Of a stretch of DNA of 35,891 nt, positions 1 to 9,651 are shown piece after piece. Origin of the DNA: Desulfovibrio sp. (GTDB lineage Bacteria; Desulfobacterota; Desulfovibrionia; Desulfovibrionales; Desulfovibrionaceae). The stretch spans positions 1-35,891 of the forward strand of contig JAQVYA010000012.1 in NCBI GenBank assembly GCA_028708865.1, written 5' to 3'. A program made the position numbers and the translations under genes. Every line of letters begins with the position of its first letter. Position 1 is the first letter of the stretch. Under the pieces are notes generated by a model. That model was not told the DNA's origin and searched no databases. It was given only the letters and a program-made list of their open reading frames with translations.

Positions 1-883
1 TGCGAAACTCCATTTCAAATTCATCCCGCGCCCCCTCCAGGCAGTCCAGGCGCGTTGCATGCACCCGGTCCCGGTCCTCGGGATGCAGATATTCGAGCCA
101 GCGCTTCAACGAGGCAATGGGGGAATCGTCCGAACTGGTTAGCCCGGTGACCATTTCCCTGGCCGTGTAGCCCAACATGGCCAGGTATCCGGGGCTATAG
201 TAAATTTCTCCGCTCCGGGCGTCGTAGTCCCAAAGGCCGTCCCGTCTCGCGCCCATGGCCAGCTGGAAACGCTCCTCGCTGCGGCGCAGCGCCTCCTCGG
301 TCCGCCGCCGCTCCAGGCGGTTCACCAGCAGCAATCCCATGAGCATGGTACCCAGCGGATAAATGGTCATCACGGGCAGGCCGATGCTTTCCAGCACAGC
401 CCAGCCCACGCCCTGGGGCAGGGTGAGCATCAAGGCGAGCATGGTCACGTGCACGGCCAGGCCGAGCAGCGCCAGCCCCTTCCAGGTGATCCGGTACAAT
501 GGACGGCGGTACAGATGCCGCCAAAGCAGGCCGATGGCTCCCGAAGCCACGATGACGGAAACCCCGGTCCAGGCGCCGACCCCGCCCTGGTACAGACGAA
601 AGACCCCGGTCATGAATACGGTGATCAAGGTGGGCACGGTGCCGAAAAACAGGCCGGATACTGCGATGAGGACGGAGCGGGTGTCAAAAACGATTCCCGG
701 ACCAAAGGTCCAGGGGGTGAGCATCACCGCCAGGCCGATGAACCCCAGCAGCACTCCGGTGCCCACCTGGGCTGGAAGCGGACGCCGGTCCCGCCAGCGC
801 CCCACGCTGACGTCGAAGAGCAGCCCGGCGGCCAGCAGCAAGGATACGTTTTGAAACAATCCCAAAAACGATTGCAGATTCAA
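1..883 (-). CDS. 5TMR-LYT / PAS sensor protein, C-terminus outside window
   Basis: The reading frame runs off the left edge, so only about 294 N-terminal codons are visible. Residues 1-190 are a string of hydrophobic segments, including a conserved-looking stretch with FDTRSVLIAVSGLFFG, which fits the 5TMR-LYT (LytS/YhcK-type) membrane sensor domain. A short coiled linker (ERRRTEEALRRSEERF) leads into a PAS domain of the PAS_3 type (GLWDYDARSG, then LHPEDRDR). The missing C-terminus is probably a histidine kinase or GGDEF output. The start is taken as TTG at 883 because a purine-rich GAGGGGGG lies just upstream; an in-frame ATG at 931 would add 16 residues but has no ribosome binding site. 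It is an inner-membrane sensor of unknown ligand, next to another sensor kinase on the same strand. Confidence 0.8.
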   Translation of the reverse strand, partial: MNLQSFLGLFQNVSLLLAAGLLFDVSVGRWRDRRPLPAQVGTGVLLGFIGLAVMLTPWTFGPGIVFDTRSVLIAVSGLFFGTVPTLITVFMTGVFRLYQGGVGAWTGVSVIVASGAIGLLWRHLYRRPLYRITWKGLALLGLAVHVTMLALMLTLPQGVGWAVLESIGLPVMTIYPLGTMLMGLLLVNRLERRRTEEALRRSEERFQLAMGARRDGLWDYDARSGEIYYSPGYLAMLGYTAREMVTGLTSSDDSPIASLKRWLEYLHPEDRDRVHATRLDCLEGARDEFEMEFR

Positions 884-977
884 CGTGTCCCCCCTCGGCT
901 CTGCTTTCGGCCTTTTTCCTGGCCGGACCATGCCGGTTGCGGCAAGGGCGTGTTGTGCGGCTAGAATTTCTTCGCGT

Positions 978-1436
978 TCACGCTTCGTCCTCCAGGGCGT
1001 TCAGGGCAAGGTCCACCCCGGTCCGTATGAACCGGCGGCAGCGCTCATAGGCGTTGCTCTCCCGGTACCGACGGCTGCCTTCGGCCGTGCTCAGGTCGCA
1101 CCCGCACAGCCCGGTGCAGTCGGTGCGGCCAAAACGCTCCGTAAACCCGGTCACCACCTCCTGGACCCGCCCGTACGTATCGCCCAATTCCTCGCGGCAC
1201 TGGTCTGATCCGTCCGGGGCGCGCCGCCCTGCAACGCAGCTTACGGCCAGGACCGCGCCCAAAAGCGCGCCGCACGGACCACCTGTCCGGGCCAGCCCGG
1301 AACAAAACCCCGTGGCCGCGGCCGGAATGAGCGTGGAAGAAAGCCCCTTTTCCCGGGCCACGGCCAGGACCACCACTTCGGCGCAAAGCGGACCCGAGCC
1401 AAAAGTTCGGGCCGCCTCTTCAGCTGCTTCGGACAT
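978..1436 (-). CDS. C_GCAxxG_C_C family redox protein
   Basis: A 152-residue cytoplasmic protein of the C_GCAxxG_C_C family (putative redox-active protein, often found in anaerobes). The helical N-terminus (residues 1-20) is followed by CAEVVVLAVAREKGL and then FCSGLARTGGPCGALLGAV, which carries the family Cys-Gly-Ala core. Further cysteines are spread over the C-terminal half (SCVAG, QCREEL, DCTGLCGCDL, ERCRRF). The ATG at 1436 is chosen because AAGGAG sits seven bases upstream; a longer frame from 1469 would put the ribosome binding site inside the gene. It lies between two sensor genes on the same strand with about 90-bp gaps. The exact reaction is not known for the family; metal or disulfide chemistry is inferred from the cysteines. 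Confidence 0.8.
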   Translation of the reverse strand: MSEAAEEAARTFGSGPLCAEVVVLAVAREKGLSSTLIPAAATGFCSGLARTGGPCGALLGAVLAVSCVAGRRAPDGSDQCREELGDTYGRVQEVVTGFTERFGRTDCTGLCGCDLSTAEGSRRYRESNAYERCRRFIRTGVDLALNALEDEA

Positions 1437-1569
1437 CAGCATGCTCCTTCCAGAGTACCACAGGTTCACGGTGCGAACAAGGCGGTCCGCCTAAACGAAC
1501 ATTCAATAGGGCATTCGACAGATCCCGGATCGGTGGAGTAAACGCTTTTGTACAAAGGAAATCAACCGG

Positions 1570-4500
1570 CTACCGGCGACGCAACGCTCCCACCAGTTCC
1601 GCCAGAGACTGTTCCAGGCCGGGCAACAGGGAACGCGCCAGCACCGTGTCTTCGGCGTGCAGCGCTTCTTCCACCAGCCGGGCCCGTTCACAGCAGTGCT
1701 CGCCGCCGAGCATGGCGCTGTTGCCCTTCAGGGCATGGGCCTCCAGCGCGGCCCCGCGCAATTCCCCGGTTTGCAGGCATTGGTGCAGTCGCTGCATTTT
1801 GCCCTCCCAGGAGCCTAGAAAGACCTCCACGACCTGGGAATAGAGCTGCTTGTTGCCGTCCATGCGCTCCAAAGCGCGCTCCAGACCGGAAAGCGGTTCC
1901 TGACTTTCCGGCCCCTCCGGAGGGAAACAGGCATCGTCCGGCGGTGTTTTCTGCCCAGGGGAAACCTTGCCCTGGCGAGTATCGTGCGCAGCATCCGTCC
2001 CGGCTGCCACATCCTGGTTCCGGGGTGCGGCAGCATGGCCCGCACCATCCTGGTCTGCGGCCGTTCCCAGAAACTGGGCCAGTTCCCGCAAGGAAATAGG
2101 CTTGGTCAAAAACTCGTCCATGCCCGCAGCCAGGCACTGCTCCCGGTAGCCCTGCACCGCATGGGCTGTCATGGCCACCACGGGCACGGCCGCGGCCTCG
2201 GGTCCGACTTCTCCCGCGCGGATACGGCGGGTGGCCTCAAAGCCGTCCATCTCCGGCATTTCCACATCCATCAAAATCAGGTCGTACCGCTCCCGTCGCA
2301 GACGCGACAGCGCCTCCACCCCGTTAAAGGCCACGGCCACGGCATGGCCGAGCTGGTCCAGAAGGGCGCGGGCCACGTACACGTTTTCCCGGTTATCCTC
2401 CACCAAAAGGATGCTCAAGGAACCGATCGGCAGGCCAAGGAGACAGCGGCCTTCGGGCCCGGCCGAACCGGGAGCTACCAGGCCCGGGTCCACCAGCGAC
2501 AGGGGCAGGGTAACGGAAAATTCACTGCCATGTCCCGGCTCGCTCTGGACCCCCATTTCTCCGCCCATCATGTCCACAAGCTGGCGGCAGACCGCCAGCC
2601 CGAGGCCTGTCCCGCCAAACCGGCGGGTAATGGTTTCGTCCGCCTGGGTGAACAGTTCGAAAATGCTATCCAGCCGGGCTTGCGGAATGCCCACGCCCGT
2701 ATCCTGAACCGCAAGGCGCACCCGGACTGTTTCCCTTCCGTCCCGGGGATACGGTTCTCCCACGGCCTGCGCTTCCAGGCGCACGCCTCCCTTTTTCGTA
2801 AATTTGAGGGCATTGCCCATGAGGTTGACCAGCACCTGCCGCAACCGCACCGGATCGGTCCGCACCCAGCGCGGCACCCCGGCGTCCACTGCCAGTTCCA
2901 GACGCACGCCCCGGTCCCTGGCCTGCTGCGTAAAAACACGATGTACGGATTCCAGCAGGGAGTGCAGGTCCAGATTTTCCGGTGCCAAATGCAGTTGCCC
3001 GGCTTCAATACGGGAAAAATCCAGAATACCGTCAATAAGTTCCAAAAGATGACCAGCCGCGTCCCGGGCTACCTCCAGATGTTCGCGCTGTACCGGGTCT
3101 GTTCCGCGGGCCAGGGCCAGTTCATTCATGTTCATGACCGCGTTCATGGGCGTGCGAATTTCGTGGCTCATTTTGGCCAGGAATTCGCTCTTGGCCCGGC
3201 TGGCCCGTTCGGCCTCCTCCTTGGCCCGCAAGAGGGCCTGCTCCCAACGGGCGCGCTGCACGGCCAGGGCCAATAAAGAGCTGAGCCGCAGGCACATCCG
3301 CAGATGCTTTTGCTGAAACCCACCAGGGACATTGGCCAGATTGATGAGCGCCACAGGCTCGTCCCCGATGAGCGAGGGACTGGATAAAAAATTTCGGATG
3401 GGCGGATGCCCTTCCGGAATGCCCGCAAAACGGGGATGTGTCCGGGGATCGTTGGTCACCACAGGGTGGCGGGTTTCCATGGCCCAGCCCCAGAGTCCGT
3501 GACGACCGGCAGGAACATGGTCCAGGCCGCCCAGGCGGCACTCCTTCATGGTTCGCTCGTCCATGGCCGGGCAGGCCATGTCCCCGCTTTCCAGGTCCAG
3601 CAGCCCCACGAACCCGCGTTGCGCGCCGGTGATGTCCATGGTGGCGTCCAGCACCAGCCGGGCAATCTCGTGCATGTTCGCCTCGTCCAGAAGCTGGCGG
3701 GCCAGGGCGGCCAGGGCCAGATCCACCCGTCGCTGCTCTGTGAGTTCCCGTTCGGCCCGGCGCTGTTCGGTTTCGTCCAGCACAGCGCCATGGTGCATGA
3801 AACTGCCGTCGGGCTCGCGTTCCTTTTCCCCCCAGACACGCAGATGACGGACTTCCCCGTTGGGCTGCCGGATACGGAATTCCAGCATATACGGCTCCGG
3901 GCGTTCCCGCCGCAGCATGGCCTCGAACCCGGGAATCTGTTCCCGGTCGTCGGGATGCACCAGTTCGTAGATATGATGGCGGCTCAATTCCCTGCCTTCC
4001 GGGTCCGCGTCCGGGTCCAGCCCGAGGATGCGGTACAATTGCTCGGACCAGTACCCCTCACCGGTGGCCAGATTGCGGCGGTAGCTGCCCATGTTGGCCA
4101 TGCGCTGGGCCCGAAGCAGGTCGGCCCGGCCCCGTCGGAGGTCCCGCTCCACCTGCTTGCCCGCGCTGATGTCCCGGACAATGGCCCAATAGCCGCCCGG
4201 AACGCTGCCGTCCTCGGGCGAACGCTGGGCCCGCAGGGCCACGGGCACCGGGGTCCCGTCCTTACGCAGATATTCCTTTTCGTAGACCTCGGACCAGCCG
4301 CGAATGTGCACCTGCTCCGCCAGAATGCGTGATTCCTTTTCCCGCCAGGGCTCCGGCGTGATGTCGTCCATGCAGAGCCCGGCGATCTCCTGATCCGCAT
4401 AGCCCACCAGTTCGGCAAAAGCTTGGTTCCATTCCGCAATGTTGCCCATGGCGTCCACGGCAACAAAGGCATCCTGCATGTGCTGGGTCAACTGGCGGAA

Positions 4501-5271
4501 ACGGCGGCGCGAATCATCCAGCTCCCGCCGGGCGCGTACGCGCTGGCTGATGTCCCGGGAAACGCCGAGCAGAGAGACCACCCGTTCGGCGTGGTCACGA
4601 ATGGGGCTGAAGGAGACCTCCCAGTCCCGCTTCCGGCCCTGGACCACCAGCTCCCCTTCAAAGGTGGCGGTCTGGCCTTGGACGGCTCGGGCCAGGGCCT
4701 GCCGGGCCTGTGGCATGACCGGGGTGTGTTCCCAAAACGAAAGATATGGTTTGCCGAGCATCTGCTCCGGGCCGTCCAATCCCATGAGCCGGACCCCTCC
4801 GGCGCTGATGAATTCTATGACGCCGTCCAGGTCCAGGACTTTGACGCAGTTGGGGCTGGCGTCAATGACGCTGCGGCTGAAGGATTCACTGCGCTGCAAC
4901 CGTTCCAGCGAGGGGGAGAGAGGCTCCACGGCCAGGGCAAGACACGCGCCGTCCTTTCCGGCGGCAAGCCGGCGCAAGGTCAGTCGCGTGCGCCGCGCTT
5001 CTTTGTGCAGCAAGGGCAAAGCCACTTCCCGGGCCTCAAAAAAACCCGGAACAGCCCGACCGCCCCGGCCCACGAGTTCCCCTGCCTCCGGGCAGATCTG
5101 CGCCCAGCCGCGGCCCTGAACGTCTTTGCGCGGACGGCCCAACAGGCTGAGCAGCGCATCGTTCACGTGCAGCACAGTGCCCTGACCGTCCAGCAGGGCC
5201 GCGCCCCACGGCATGGTCAGAAAAAAATCATGGAACAAATCCGGTTGGCCCGGAAGAGTGGGTTCCGGCAT
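1570..5271 (-). CDS. Hybrid sensor histidine kinase, 4 PAS + GAF + HisKA + HATPase + REC + HPt
   Basis: A 1233-residue soluble-looking hybrid kinase with no clear membrane segment. Domains in order (approximate residues): PAS (15-115), PAS (130-245), PAS (257-372), PAS_3 (389-500), GAF (518-665), HisKA with [10 protein letters not shown] near 700, HATPase_c (805-925, [14 protein letters not shown]), receiver (952-1065, phospho-acceptor in [13 protein letters not shown] near 1000), and a C-terminal HPt (1145-1230, [12 protein letters not shown] near 1179). It therefore holds every module of a His-Asp-His phosphorelay but no output domain, so the partner regulator must be elsewhere. The ATG at 5271 is preceded by AGGAG; an upstream in-frame ATG at 5313 has no such site. 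The PAS/GAF set suggests cytoplasmic redox, gas or small-ligand sensing, but no cofactor residue could be assigned. Confidence 0.93.
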   Translation of the reverse strand: MPEPTLPGQPDLFHDFFLTMPWGAALLDGQGTVLHVNDALLSLLGRPRKDVQGRGWAQICPEAGELVGRGGRAVPGFFEAREVALPLLHKEARRTRLTLRRLAAGKDGACLALAVEPLSPSLERLQRSESFSRSVIDASPNCVKVLDLDGVIEFISAGGVRLMGLDGPEQMLGKPYLSFWEHTPVMPQARQALARAVQGQTATFEGELVVQGRKRDWEVSFSPIRDHAERVVSLLGVSRDISQRVRARRELDDSRRRFRQLTQHMQDAFVAVDAMGNIAEWNQAFAELVGYADQEIAGLCMDDITPEPWREKESRILAEQVHIRGWSEVYEKEYLRKDGTPVPVALRAQRSPEDGSVPGGYWAIVRDISAGKQVERDLRRGRADLLRAQRMANMGSYRRNLATGEGYWSEQLYRILGLDPDADPEGRELSRHHIYELVHPDDREQIPGFEAMLRRERPEPYMLEFRIRQPNGEVRHLRVWGEKEREPDGSFMHHGAVLDETEQRRAERELTEQRRVDLALAALARQLLDEANMHEIARLVLDATMDITGAQRGFVGLLDLESGDMACPAMDERTMKECRLGGLDHVPAGRHGLWGWAMETRHPVVTNDPRTHPRFAGIPEGHPPIRNFLSSPSLIGDEPVALINLANVPGGFQQKHLRMCLRLSSLLALAVQRARWEQALLRAKEEAERASRAKSEFLAKMSHEIRTPMNAVMNMNELALARGTDPVQREHLEVARDAAGHLLELIDGILDFSRIEAGQLHLAPENLDLHSLLESVHRVFTQQARDRGVRLELAVDAGVPRWVRTDPVRLRQVLVNLMGNALKFTKKGGVRLEAQAVGEPYPRDGRETVRVRLAVQDTGVGIPQARLDSIFELFTQADETITRRFGGTGLGLAVCRQLVDMMGGEMGVQSEPGHGSEFSVTLPLSLVDPGLVAPGSAGPEGRCLLGLPIGSLSILLVEDNRENVYVARALLDQLGHAVAVAFNGVEALSRLRRERYDLILMDVEMPEMDGFEATRRIRAGEVGPEAAAVPVVAMTAHAVQGYREQCLAAGMDEFLTKPISLRELAQFLGTAADQDGAGHAAAPRNQDVAAGTDAAHDTRQGKVSPGQKTPPDDACFPPEGPESQEPLSGLERALERMDGNKQLYSQVVEVFLGSWEGKMQRLHQCLQTGELRGAALEAHALKGNSAMLGGEHCCERARLVEEALHAEDTVLARSLLPGLEQSLAELVGALRRR

Positions 5272-5320
5272 GGCGGCTCCTGTACAATGTCCCGTTTGAG
5301 AATGCGAATCCACTCTCTTG

Positions 5321-5348
5321 ATTCTATATCAAAAAGTGGGCACTGCAA
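5321..5348 (-). promoter_or_regulatory. Candidate sigma-70-type promoter for the hybrid kinase
   Basis: Reading the minus strand, TTGCAG (5348-5343) and TAGAAT (5326-5321) are separated by 16 bases, in an AT-rich patch about 50 bp upstream of the kinase start. Motif match by eye only. Confidence 0.4.
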
Positions 5349-5480
5349 AGCCGCTCCCCTTATTGGCGAGTCGGCACGAGTGGCCGTTCATGGGAAAAAA
5401 AGCACATGTGAGACGTTGGCCCGGAACCTGGAACCAGGACCGGTTGACGGACGATCCGGAAGACGCCGCCGCACGGAAAA

Positions 5481-5505
5481 CCAAAAACCCCGCCTTGCGG
5501 CGGGG
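5481..5505 (-). terminator. Rho-independent terminator after rpmB
   Basis: On the minus strand a GC-only stem (CCCCGCC paired with GGCGGGG, four-base loop, 5505-5488) is followed directly by TTTTTGG. It lies about 40 bp past the rpmB stop. A weaker AGAATC/GATTCT hairpin at about 5518-5538 sits between the two. Confidence 0.85.
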
Positions 5506-5542
5506 TCCGGTGCTGAAAGAATCTTGGGGGATTCTTTTTCTG

Positions 5543-5761
5543 CTAAGCGGCGTCCGTCTTCTTGTTGACCACGGGCTTGACCACATGGCCGGAACGGATG
5601 CAACGGGTGCAGGCCTTGATGGTCTTGACCTGCCCGTTGGCCAATTGGGTGCGCACGGTCTGCAGGTTGGGCATGAAACGCCGACGGCTCTTGTTGTGCG
5701 CATGGCTGACGTTGTTACCGGTGGCCGGACCCTTTCCGCATATATCGCAAAACTGGGACAT
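5543..5761 (-). CDS. rpmB: 50S ribosomal protein L28
   Basis: A 72-residue protein with the bL28 signature: an N-terminal CDICGKGP zinc-ribbon half, [13 protein letters not shown], and a C-terminal [12 protein letters not shown], so the C-x2-C pairs of the zinc-binding form are kept (C5/C8 and a second pair near residue 50). It is a structural protein of the large ribosomal subunit. The start at 5761 has a strong GAGGAGG upstream; the longer open frame to 5851 is upstream non-coding sequence. It is transcribed away from the DUF177-rpmF-plsX cluster and ends in its own terminator, so it is a single-gene unit. Confidence 0.97.
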   Translation of the reverse strand: MSQFCDICGKGPATGNNVSHAHNKSRRRFMPNLQTVRTQLANGQVKTIKACTRCIRSGHVVKPVVNKKTDAA

Positions 5762-5851
5762 GTTGAACCTCCTCGAGTCCTTCACGAAAAATTTGTCGCG
5801 TATTGTTCGGTTTCTGGCGTATTTTGCCGTCGCCAGACACGAAGGACGCAT

Positions 5852-5880
5852 TACTTATCTTCTCTATTCATAAAAGGCAA
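5852..5880 (-). promoter_or_regulatory. rpmB: Candidate rpmB promoter
   Basis: On the minus strand TTGCCT (5880-5875) and TAAGTA (5857-5852) are 17 bases apart, about 90 bp upstream of rpmB. It sits back to back with the forward promoter at 5892-5919. By-eye motif match. Confidence 0.45.
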
Positions 5881-5891
5881 GCGCTTTTTCC

Positions 5892-5919
5892 TTGACATGG
5901 CAAAAATATCCCATATAGG
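5892..5919 (+). promoter_or_regulatory. Promoter of the DUF177-rpmF-plsX-fab cluster
   Basis: A perfect -35 TTGACA (5892-5897) is followed after 16 bases by TATAGG (5914-5919); an alternative -10 TAGGTA lies two bases further. The first gene starts at 5941. The surrounding AT-rich patch contrasts with the GC-rich genes. Confidence 0.65.
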
Positions 5920-5940
5920 TATGCGGCCTGTGAGGAGAGC

Positions 5941-6459
5941 ATGAAGAACTGGAAAATTACGGTGAATGACCTCCCGGCGGAAGGCCGGGACTTTTCATTT
6001 ACGGACCCGGAATTCTGGGCCGAACGCCTTGTCGCGCATCATGTGGACGCCAAGCCGGTGCAGGAGGTGCAGACCGAAATTTCGGTCCAGCCCCAGTCCG
6101 GCGGCGCGCTCGTGCGCGGCACGCTCCGCGGCTCAGTGCAACTGCGCTGCGACCGCTGCGCGGAACGGTTCGAGATCCCGGTGCAAGCCAGTATCGAACT
6201 GTTCGAAACCCTCCCCAAAGAAGGCGAGCCCGAAGAAGACAGCCGGCTGCAACTCGTGGACGACGCCCTGGTCCTGGACCTGGGCTCCCTGCTCTGGGAA
6301 GAATTTGTCCTCAGCCTGCCCGTCAAGCCCCTCTGCAATGAACAGTGCAAGGGCATCTGCCCCAAATGCGGGCAGAACTTCAACGAAGGGTCCTGCGACT
6401 GCGCCCGGGACGAGGGCGATCCAAGACTTGCGGTCTTCCGCGATCTTAAGCTAAAGTAG
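5941..6459 (+). CDS. DUF177 (YceD) family protein
   Basis: A 172-residue member of the DUF177/YceD family, recognised from the LRCDRCAERFEIPV motif around residue 70, the acidic middle, and the C-terminal PLCNEQCKGICPKCGQN, which with the following cysteines resembles a zinc ribbon. Across bacteria this gene lies directly upstream of rpmF and plsX, as here. Studies of the family link it to 23S rRNA accumulation or large-subunit assembly; a direct role here is inferred from context. The start has GAGGAG just upstream. It is the first gene of a long forward cluster and is 43 bp from rpmF. Confidence 0.92.
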   Translation: MKNWKITVNDLPAEGRDFSFTDPEFWAERLVAHHVDAKPVQEVQTEISVQPQSGGALVRGTLRGSVQLRCDRCAERFEIPVQASIELFETLPKEGEPEEDSRLQLVDDALVLDLGSLLWEEFVLSLPVKPLCNEQCKGICPKCGQNFNEGSCDCARDEGDPRLAVFRDLKLK

Positions 6460-6502
6460 CGAGCTTTGCCCAGCCGGGCAGCTCGAGAACAAGGAGACAA
6501 CC

Positions 6503-6682
6503 ATGGCCGTACCCAAGAAGAAAACTTCCCACTCCCGTAAAGGCATGCGCCGCGCCCATCAGAAGGTGGACACCCCCAACGTGATCTACTGCGAATGCGG
6601 CGAGCCCAGCCTGCCCCACCGCGTTTGCCCTTCCTGCGGCAGCTACCGGGGCCGTCAGGTTCTGAACCAGGACGATGCCTAA
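6503..6682 (+). CDS. rpmF: 50S ribosomal protein L32
   Basis: A 59-residue bL32. It starts MAVPKKKTSHSRKGMRRAH, the family's hallmark basic N-terminus, and has the zinc-ribbon pairs CECG (residues 30-32) and CPSCGSYRGRQV, so it is the zinc-binding form. It was missing as a separate call because it is short. AAGGAG lies seven bases before the ATG. Its last eight bases overlap the start of plsX (ATGCCTAA), a typical arrangement for translational coupling. Confidence 0.97.
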   Translation: MAVPKKKTSHSRKGMRRAHQKVDTPNVIYCECGEPSLPHRVCPSCGSYRGRQVLNQDDA

Positions 6683-7742
6683 CACTCCGCGCATCGTCGT
6701 CGACGCCATGGGGGGCGACTTCGGCCCCCGCATCAACGTTCCCGCGGCGGTTACCGCCGCGGAACGGGGCGTTGACATCACGCTGGTGGGCGATGAAGAC
6801 GCCATCCGGGCCGAGCTGGATAAAACCCGGGCGCCGGACAGGGACAGAAACCTGAACATCGACATCGTTCATGCCCCGGAAGTGGTGGGCATGGAAGAAA
6901 AGCCTTCGGACGCCTTGCGCAAAAAGAAGGACTCGTCGATCATGGTCTGCTGCCGCCTGGTCAAGGAAGGCCGCGCGGACGGGCTCGTCTCCGCGGGCAA
7001 CTCCGGAGCCACCGTGGCTGCGGCCATGTTCACCATTGGCCGCATCCGGGGCGTGGAACGTCCGGCCCTGGCGGGCATCATGCCCACGGAAAAAGACCCC
7101 ATCGTGCTCATCGACGTGGGGGCCAATGTGGATTCCAAACCCTTCCATCTGGCCCAATACGGCCTCATGGCCGAGGTGTTGGCCAAGCATGTGCTGAACA
7201 TCCCCCGCCCCCGCGTGGGCCTGCTCTCCATCGGCGAGGAAGAGGGCAAAGGCAACACCGTGACCAAGGAAGCCTTTGACCTGCTCAAGGGGTCGCCCCT
7301 GAACTTCATCGGCAACGTGGAAGGCCGGGACATCTTCACCGGCGAGGTCAACGTCATTGTCTGCGACGGATTCGTGGGCAACGTGGCCCTGAAGGTGTCT
7401 GAAGGCGTGGCCAAAAGCTTTGGTAAAATTCTCAAGGGGGAGCTCAAGCGGGACGTCATTTCCAAGCTGGGCACGCTGTTCCTGCTGCCCACCCTGACCC
7501 GCTTCGCACGCACCCTGGACTACGCCGAATACGGCGGGGCCCCTCTGCTGGGAGTCAAAGGCTCCACCATCGTCTGCCACGGCGCGTCCAACGTCAAAGC
7601 CATTACCAGCGCCGTGATGATGGGTGCCCGCTACGTACGAAACAAAGCCAACGACCACATCACCGAACTGCTCGAAGCGCACAGCGACCTCTCTCGCTAC
7701 GGACGCTCCAGCCGCAAAAACAAAAAGAGCGAATCCTCCTGA
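6675..7742 (+). CDS. plsX: Phosphate acyltransferase PlsX
   Basis: A 355-residue PlsX, which converts acyl-ACP and phosphate into acyl-phosphate and ACP, the donor for PlsY in phosphatidic acid synthesis at the membrane surface. The N-terminal IVVDAMGGDFGPRINV is the diagnostic family motif; SAGNSGATVAAAMF, LLSIGEEEGKGN and GFVGNVALKVSEGV are also conserved. Length is normal for the family. It overlaps rpmF by eight bases and is followed after 38 bp by fabH, which couples ribosomal protein and lipid synthesis genes in one unit. Confidence 0.97.
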   Translation: MPNTPRIVVDAMGGDFGPRINVPAAVTAAERGVDITLVGDEDAIRAELDKTRAPDRDRNLNIDIVHAPEVVGMEEKPSDALRKKKDSSIMVCCRLVKEGRADGLVSAGNSGATVAAAMFTIGRIRGVERPALAGIMPTEKDPIVLIDVGANVDSKPFHLAQYGLMAEVLAKHVLNIPRPRVGLLSIGEEEGKGNTVTKEAFDLLKGSPLNFIGNVEGRDIFTGEVNVIVCDGFVGNVALKVSEGVAKSFGKILKGELKRDVISKLGTLFLLPTLTRFARTLDYAEYGGAPLLGVKGSTIVCHGASNVKAITSAVMMGARYVRNKANDHITELLEAHSDLSRYGRSSRKNKKSESS

Positions 7743-7780
7743 ACCTCCTACCGGGGTACTCCCCCGACCGAGAACACCCC

Positions 7781-8773
7781 ATGAAGCAGCAAGCCGTCAT
7801 CAAGGGACTCGGGTTTCACGTCCCGGAACGGATTCTCACCAACCAGGACCTGGAACGTCTTGTCGAGACCTCCGACGAGTGGATCACCACGCGGACCGGC
7901 ATCAAGACCCGCCACGTCATCTCTCCTGGCGAATCCCTCTCCGACCTGACCCACGGAGCCTCCCTCAAGGCCCTGGCCGACGCAGAGTTGCCTCCGGAAG
8001 CGATTACCCACATCCTTGTGGCCACTTTTTCCCCGGAGAGCGTCATCCCCTCGGCCGCCTGCGTGCTCCAGGACCGGCTCGGCCTGCGCGGCCGCATGGC
8101 CCAGGATATTTCCGCGGCCTGCACCGGCTTCCTCTACGCCCTGGAAACAGCCCGGGGGCTGCTGGCCCTGCACCCGGAGGCCAAAATTCTGGTCTGCTCC
8201 GGCGACGTGGTCACCAGCCGCGTGAACTGGGAAGATCGCGGCACCTGCGTGCTCTTTGGCGACGGCTGCGGCGCGGCCGTACTCACCGCTGACGACGGCG
8301 GCCCCCGGCGCACCGTGCTGCGCGACGTGGCCCTGGCCTCGGACGGTGCCCTGGGCGACCTGCTTTCGGTCCGGGGCGGCGGCTCCGGCACCATCTACAA
8401 GCTGGGCGACCCTGTGGGCGAAGAATATTTCGTACAGATGAAAGGCCGCGAGGTCTTCAAACATGCAGTGCGGTCCATGACCGAAGTGAGCCGGAATCTG
8501 CTGGAACGGCATGGGCTCACCACCGACGACGTGGACGTGCTGCTGCCCCACCAGGCCAACCTGCGCATCATCGAGGCCGTGGGCAAAAAACTCGGTATTC
8601 CCAATGAGCGCGTATTCGTAAACGTGCACAAATACGGCAACACCTCTGCGGCCAGCGTGCCCATCGCCCTGGCCGAAGCCGTGCACGGCGGATTCGTGCA
8701 GCCGGGCCAGCGCGCGCTGCTCACCGCCTTTGGCGGCGGGTTCACCTGGGCCGCAGCCCTGTTGGACTTTTAG
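7781..8773 (+). CDS. fabH: Beta-ketoacyl-ACP synthase III FabH
   Basis: A 330-residue KAS III, which condenses acetyl-CoA with malonyl-ACP to start type II fatty acid synthesis in the cytoplasm. The catalytic triad is visible: Cys114 in DISAACTGF, His257 in LLPHQANLRII and Asn287 in KYGNTSAAS. SDEWITTRTGI near residue 31 is the conserved CoA-binding region. Length is normal. It is followed by a 106-bp gap that holds a candidate internal promoter before fabG. Confidence 0.97.
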   Translation: MKQQAVIKGLGFHVPERILTNQDLERLVETSDEWITTRTGIKTRHVISPGESLSDLTHGASLKALADAELPPEAITHILVATFSPESVIPSAACVLQDRLGLRGRMAQDISAACTGFLYALETARGLLALHPEAKILVCSGDVVTSRVNWEDRGTCVLFGDGCGAAVLTADDGGPRRTVLRDVALASDGALGDLLSVRGGGSGTIYKLGDPVGEEYFVQMKGREVFKHAVRSMTEVSRNLLERHGLTTDDVDVLLPHQANLRIIEAVGKKLGIPNERVFVNVHKYGNTSAASVPIALAEAVHGGFVQPGQRALLTAFGGGFTWAAALLDF

Positions 8774-8830
8774 CGGACGGCTCCTGTGGGCGGCATTTCA
8801 TGAGGATAAAATTTGCAGTCCACCCAGGAT

Positions 8831-8839
8831 TGGTATAAT
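8831..8839 (+). promoter_or_regulatory. fabG: Extended -10 promoter upstream of fabG
   Basis: TGGTATAAT (8831-8839) is a perfect extended -10 element (TGN followed by TATAAT), with a -35-like TTGCAG at 8813-8818. It lies 41 bp before the fabG start, in the widest gap of the early cluster, so fabG-acpP can probably be transcribed separately from the upstream genes. Confidence 0.55.
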
Positions 8840-8879
8840 TGACCCCTGTCCAATGGGGTCTGCAACGAGGATGGAGCAT

Positions 8880-9623
8880 ATGAGCGAACTTCCCAACGTC
8901 GCGCTGATCACCGGCGGCTCCCGCGGCATCGGCCGCGCCTGCGCCAAACGCCTCGCCGCCGACGGCTTCGAGGTCTGGCTGACATACGTCAGCAAACCGG
9001 AATCGGCCGAAGCCGTGGTCCAGGAAATTGAAGCGGCGGGCGGAACAGCCCGGGCCGTTCAACTGGATTCCTCGGACCGTGCGGCTGTGGCGGAATTTTT
9101 CAAAACCGAAATCAAAGGCCAGGCGCACCTCGCCGTGCTGGTCAACAACGCGGGCATTACCCGCGACGGGCTGCTCATTCGCATGAAGCCCGAAGACTGG
9201 GACAAGGTCCTGGACATCAACCTCTCCGGCGCGTTCACCTGCCTCCAGGAAGCGGCCAAGATCATGGCCCGACAGCGCGGCGGCTCCATCATCAACATTT
9301 CCTCGGTCGTGGGCCAGATGGGCAACGCGGGCCAGGCCAACTACGTGGCCGCCAAAGCCGGGCTCATCGGCCTGACCAAAGCGGCCGCGCGCGAGCTTGC
9401 CGGACGCGGCGTGCGCGTCAATGCCGTGGCCCCCGGATTCATCGAGACCGACATGACCAAGGACCTCCCGGAAAAAGCCGTGGAGACCATGAAAGCCATG
9501 ATCCCGCTCAGCCGTCTCGGTTCCCCCGGGGACATCGCGGCAGCGGTCAGTTTCCTGGCCGGCGACGGAGCCGGTTACATTACAGGACAGGTGCTGGCCG
9601 TCAATGGCGGCATGTATATGTAA
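8880..9623 (+). CDS. fabG: 3-oxoacyl-ACP reductase FabG
   Basis: A 247-residue short-chain dehydrogenase that reduces 3-oxoacyl-ACP with NADPH in fatty acid elongation. It has the Rossmann motif TGGSRGIGRA (residues about 12-21), NNAGIT, the catalytic Ser in INISSVVGQMG, the YVAAK Tyr/Lys pair, and the FabG-typical NAVAPGFIETDM and C-terminal ITGQVLAVNGGM. The ATG at 8880 gives the normal FabG length; ATG 8871 is in frame but has no spaced ribosome binding site, and the much longer open frame starting at 8730 overlaps fabH. Confidence 0.96.
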   Translation: MSELPNVALITGGSRGIGRACAKRLAADGFEVWLTYVSKPESAEAVVQEIEAAGGTARAVQLDSSDRAAVAEFFKTEIKGQAHLAVLVNNAGITRDGLLIRMKPEDWDKVLDINLSGAFTCLQEAAKIMARQRGGSIINISSVVGQMGNAGQANYVAAKAGLIGLTKAAARELAGRGVRVNAVAPGFIETDMTKDLPEKAVETMKAMIPLSRLGSPGDIAAAVSFLAGDGAGYITGQVLAVNGGMYM

Positions 9624-9651
9624 TTGAGGCAACATCAACATGGAGGAAAAT

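Noticed and set aside
1984-3276. A 430-residue plus-strand open frame
   Set aside because: It is antisense to the HATPase/receiver region of the hybrid kinase, has no family motif and reads as low-complexity His/Gln/Pro-rich sequence; long antisense frames are expected at this GC content.
6039-7682. A 547-residue minus-strand open frame
   Set aside because: It lies opposite DUF177, rpmF and plsX, which have clear motifs; it is a codon-bias shadow.
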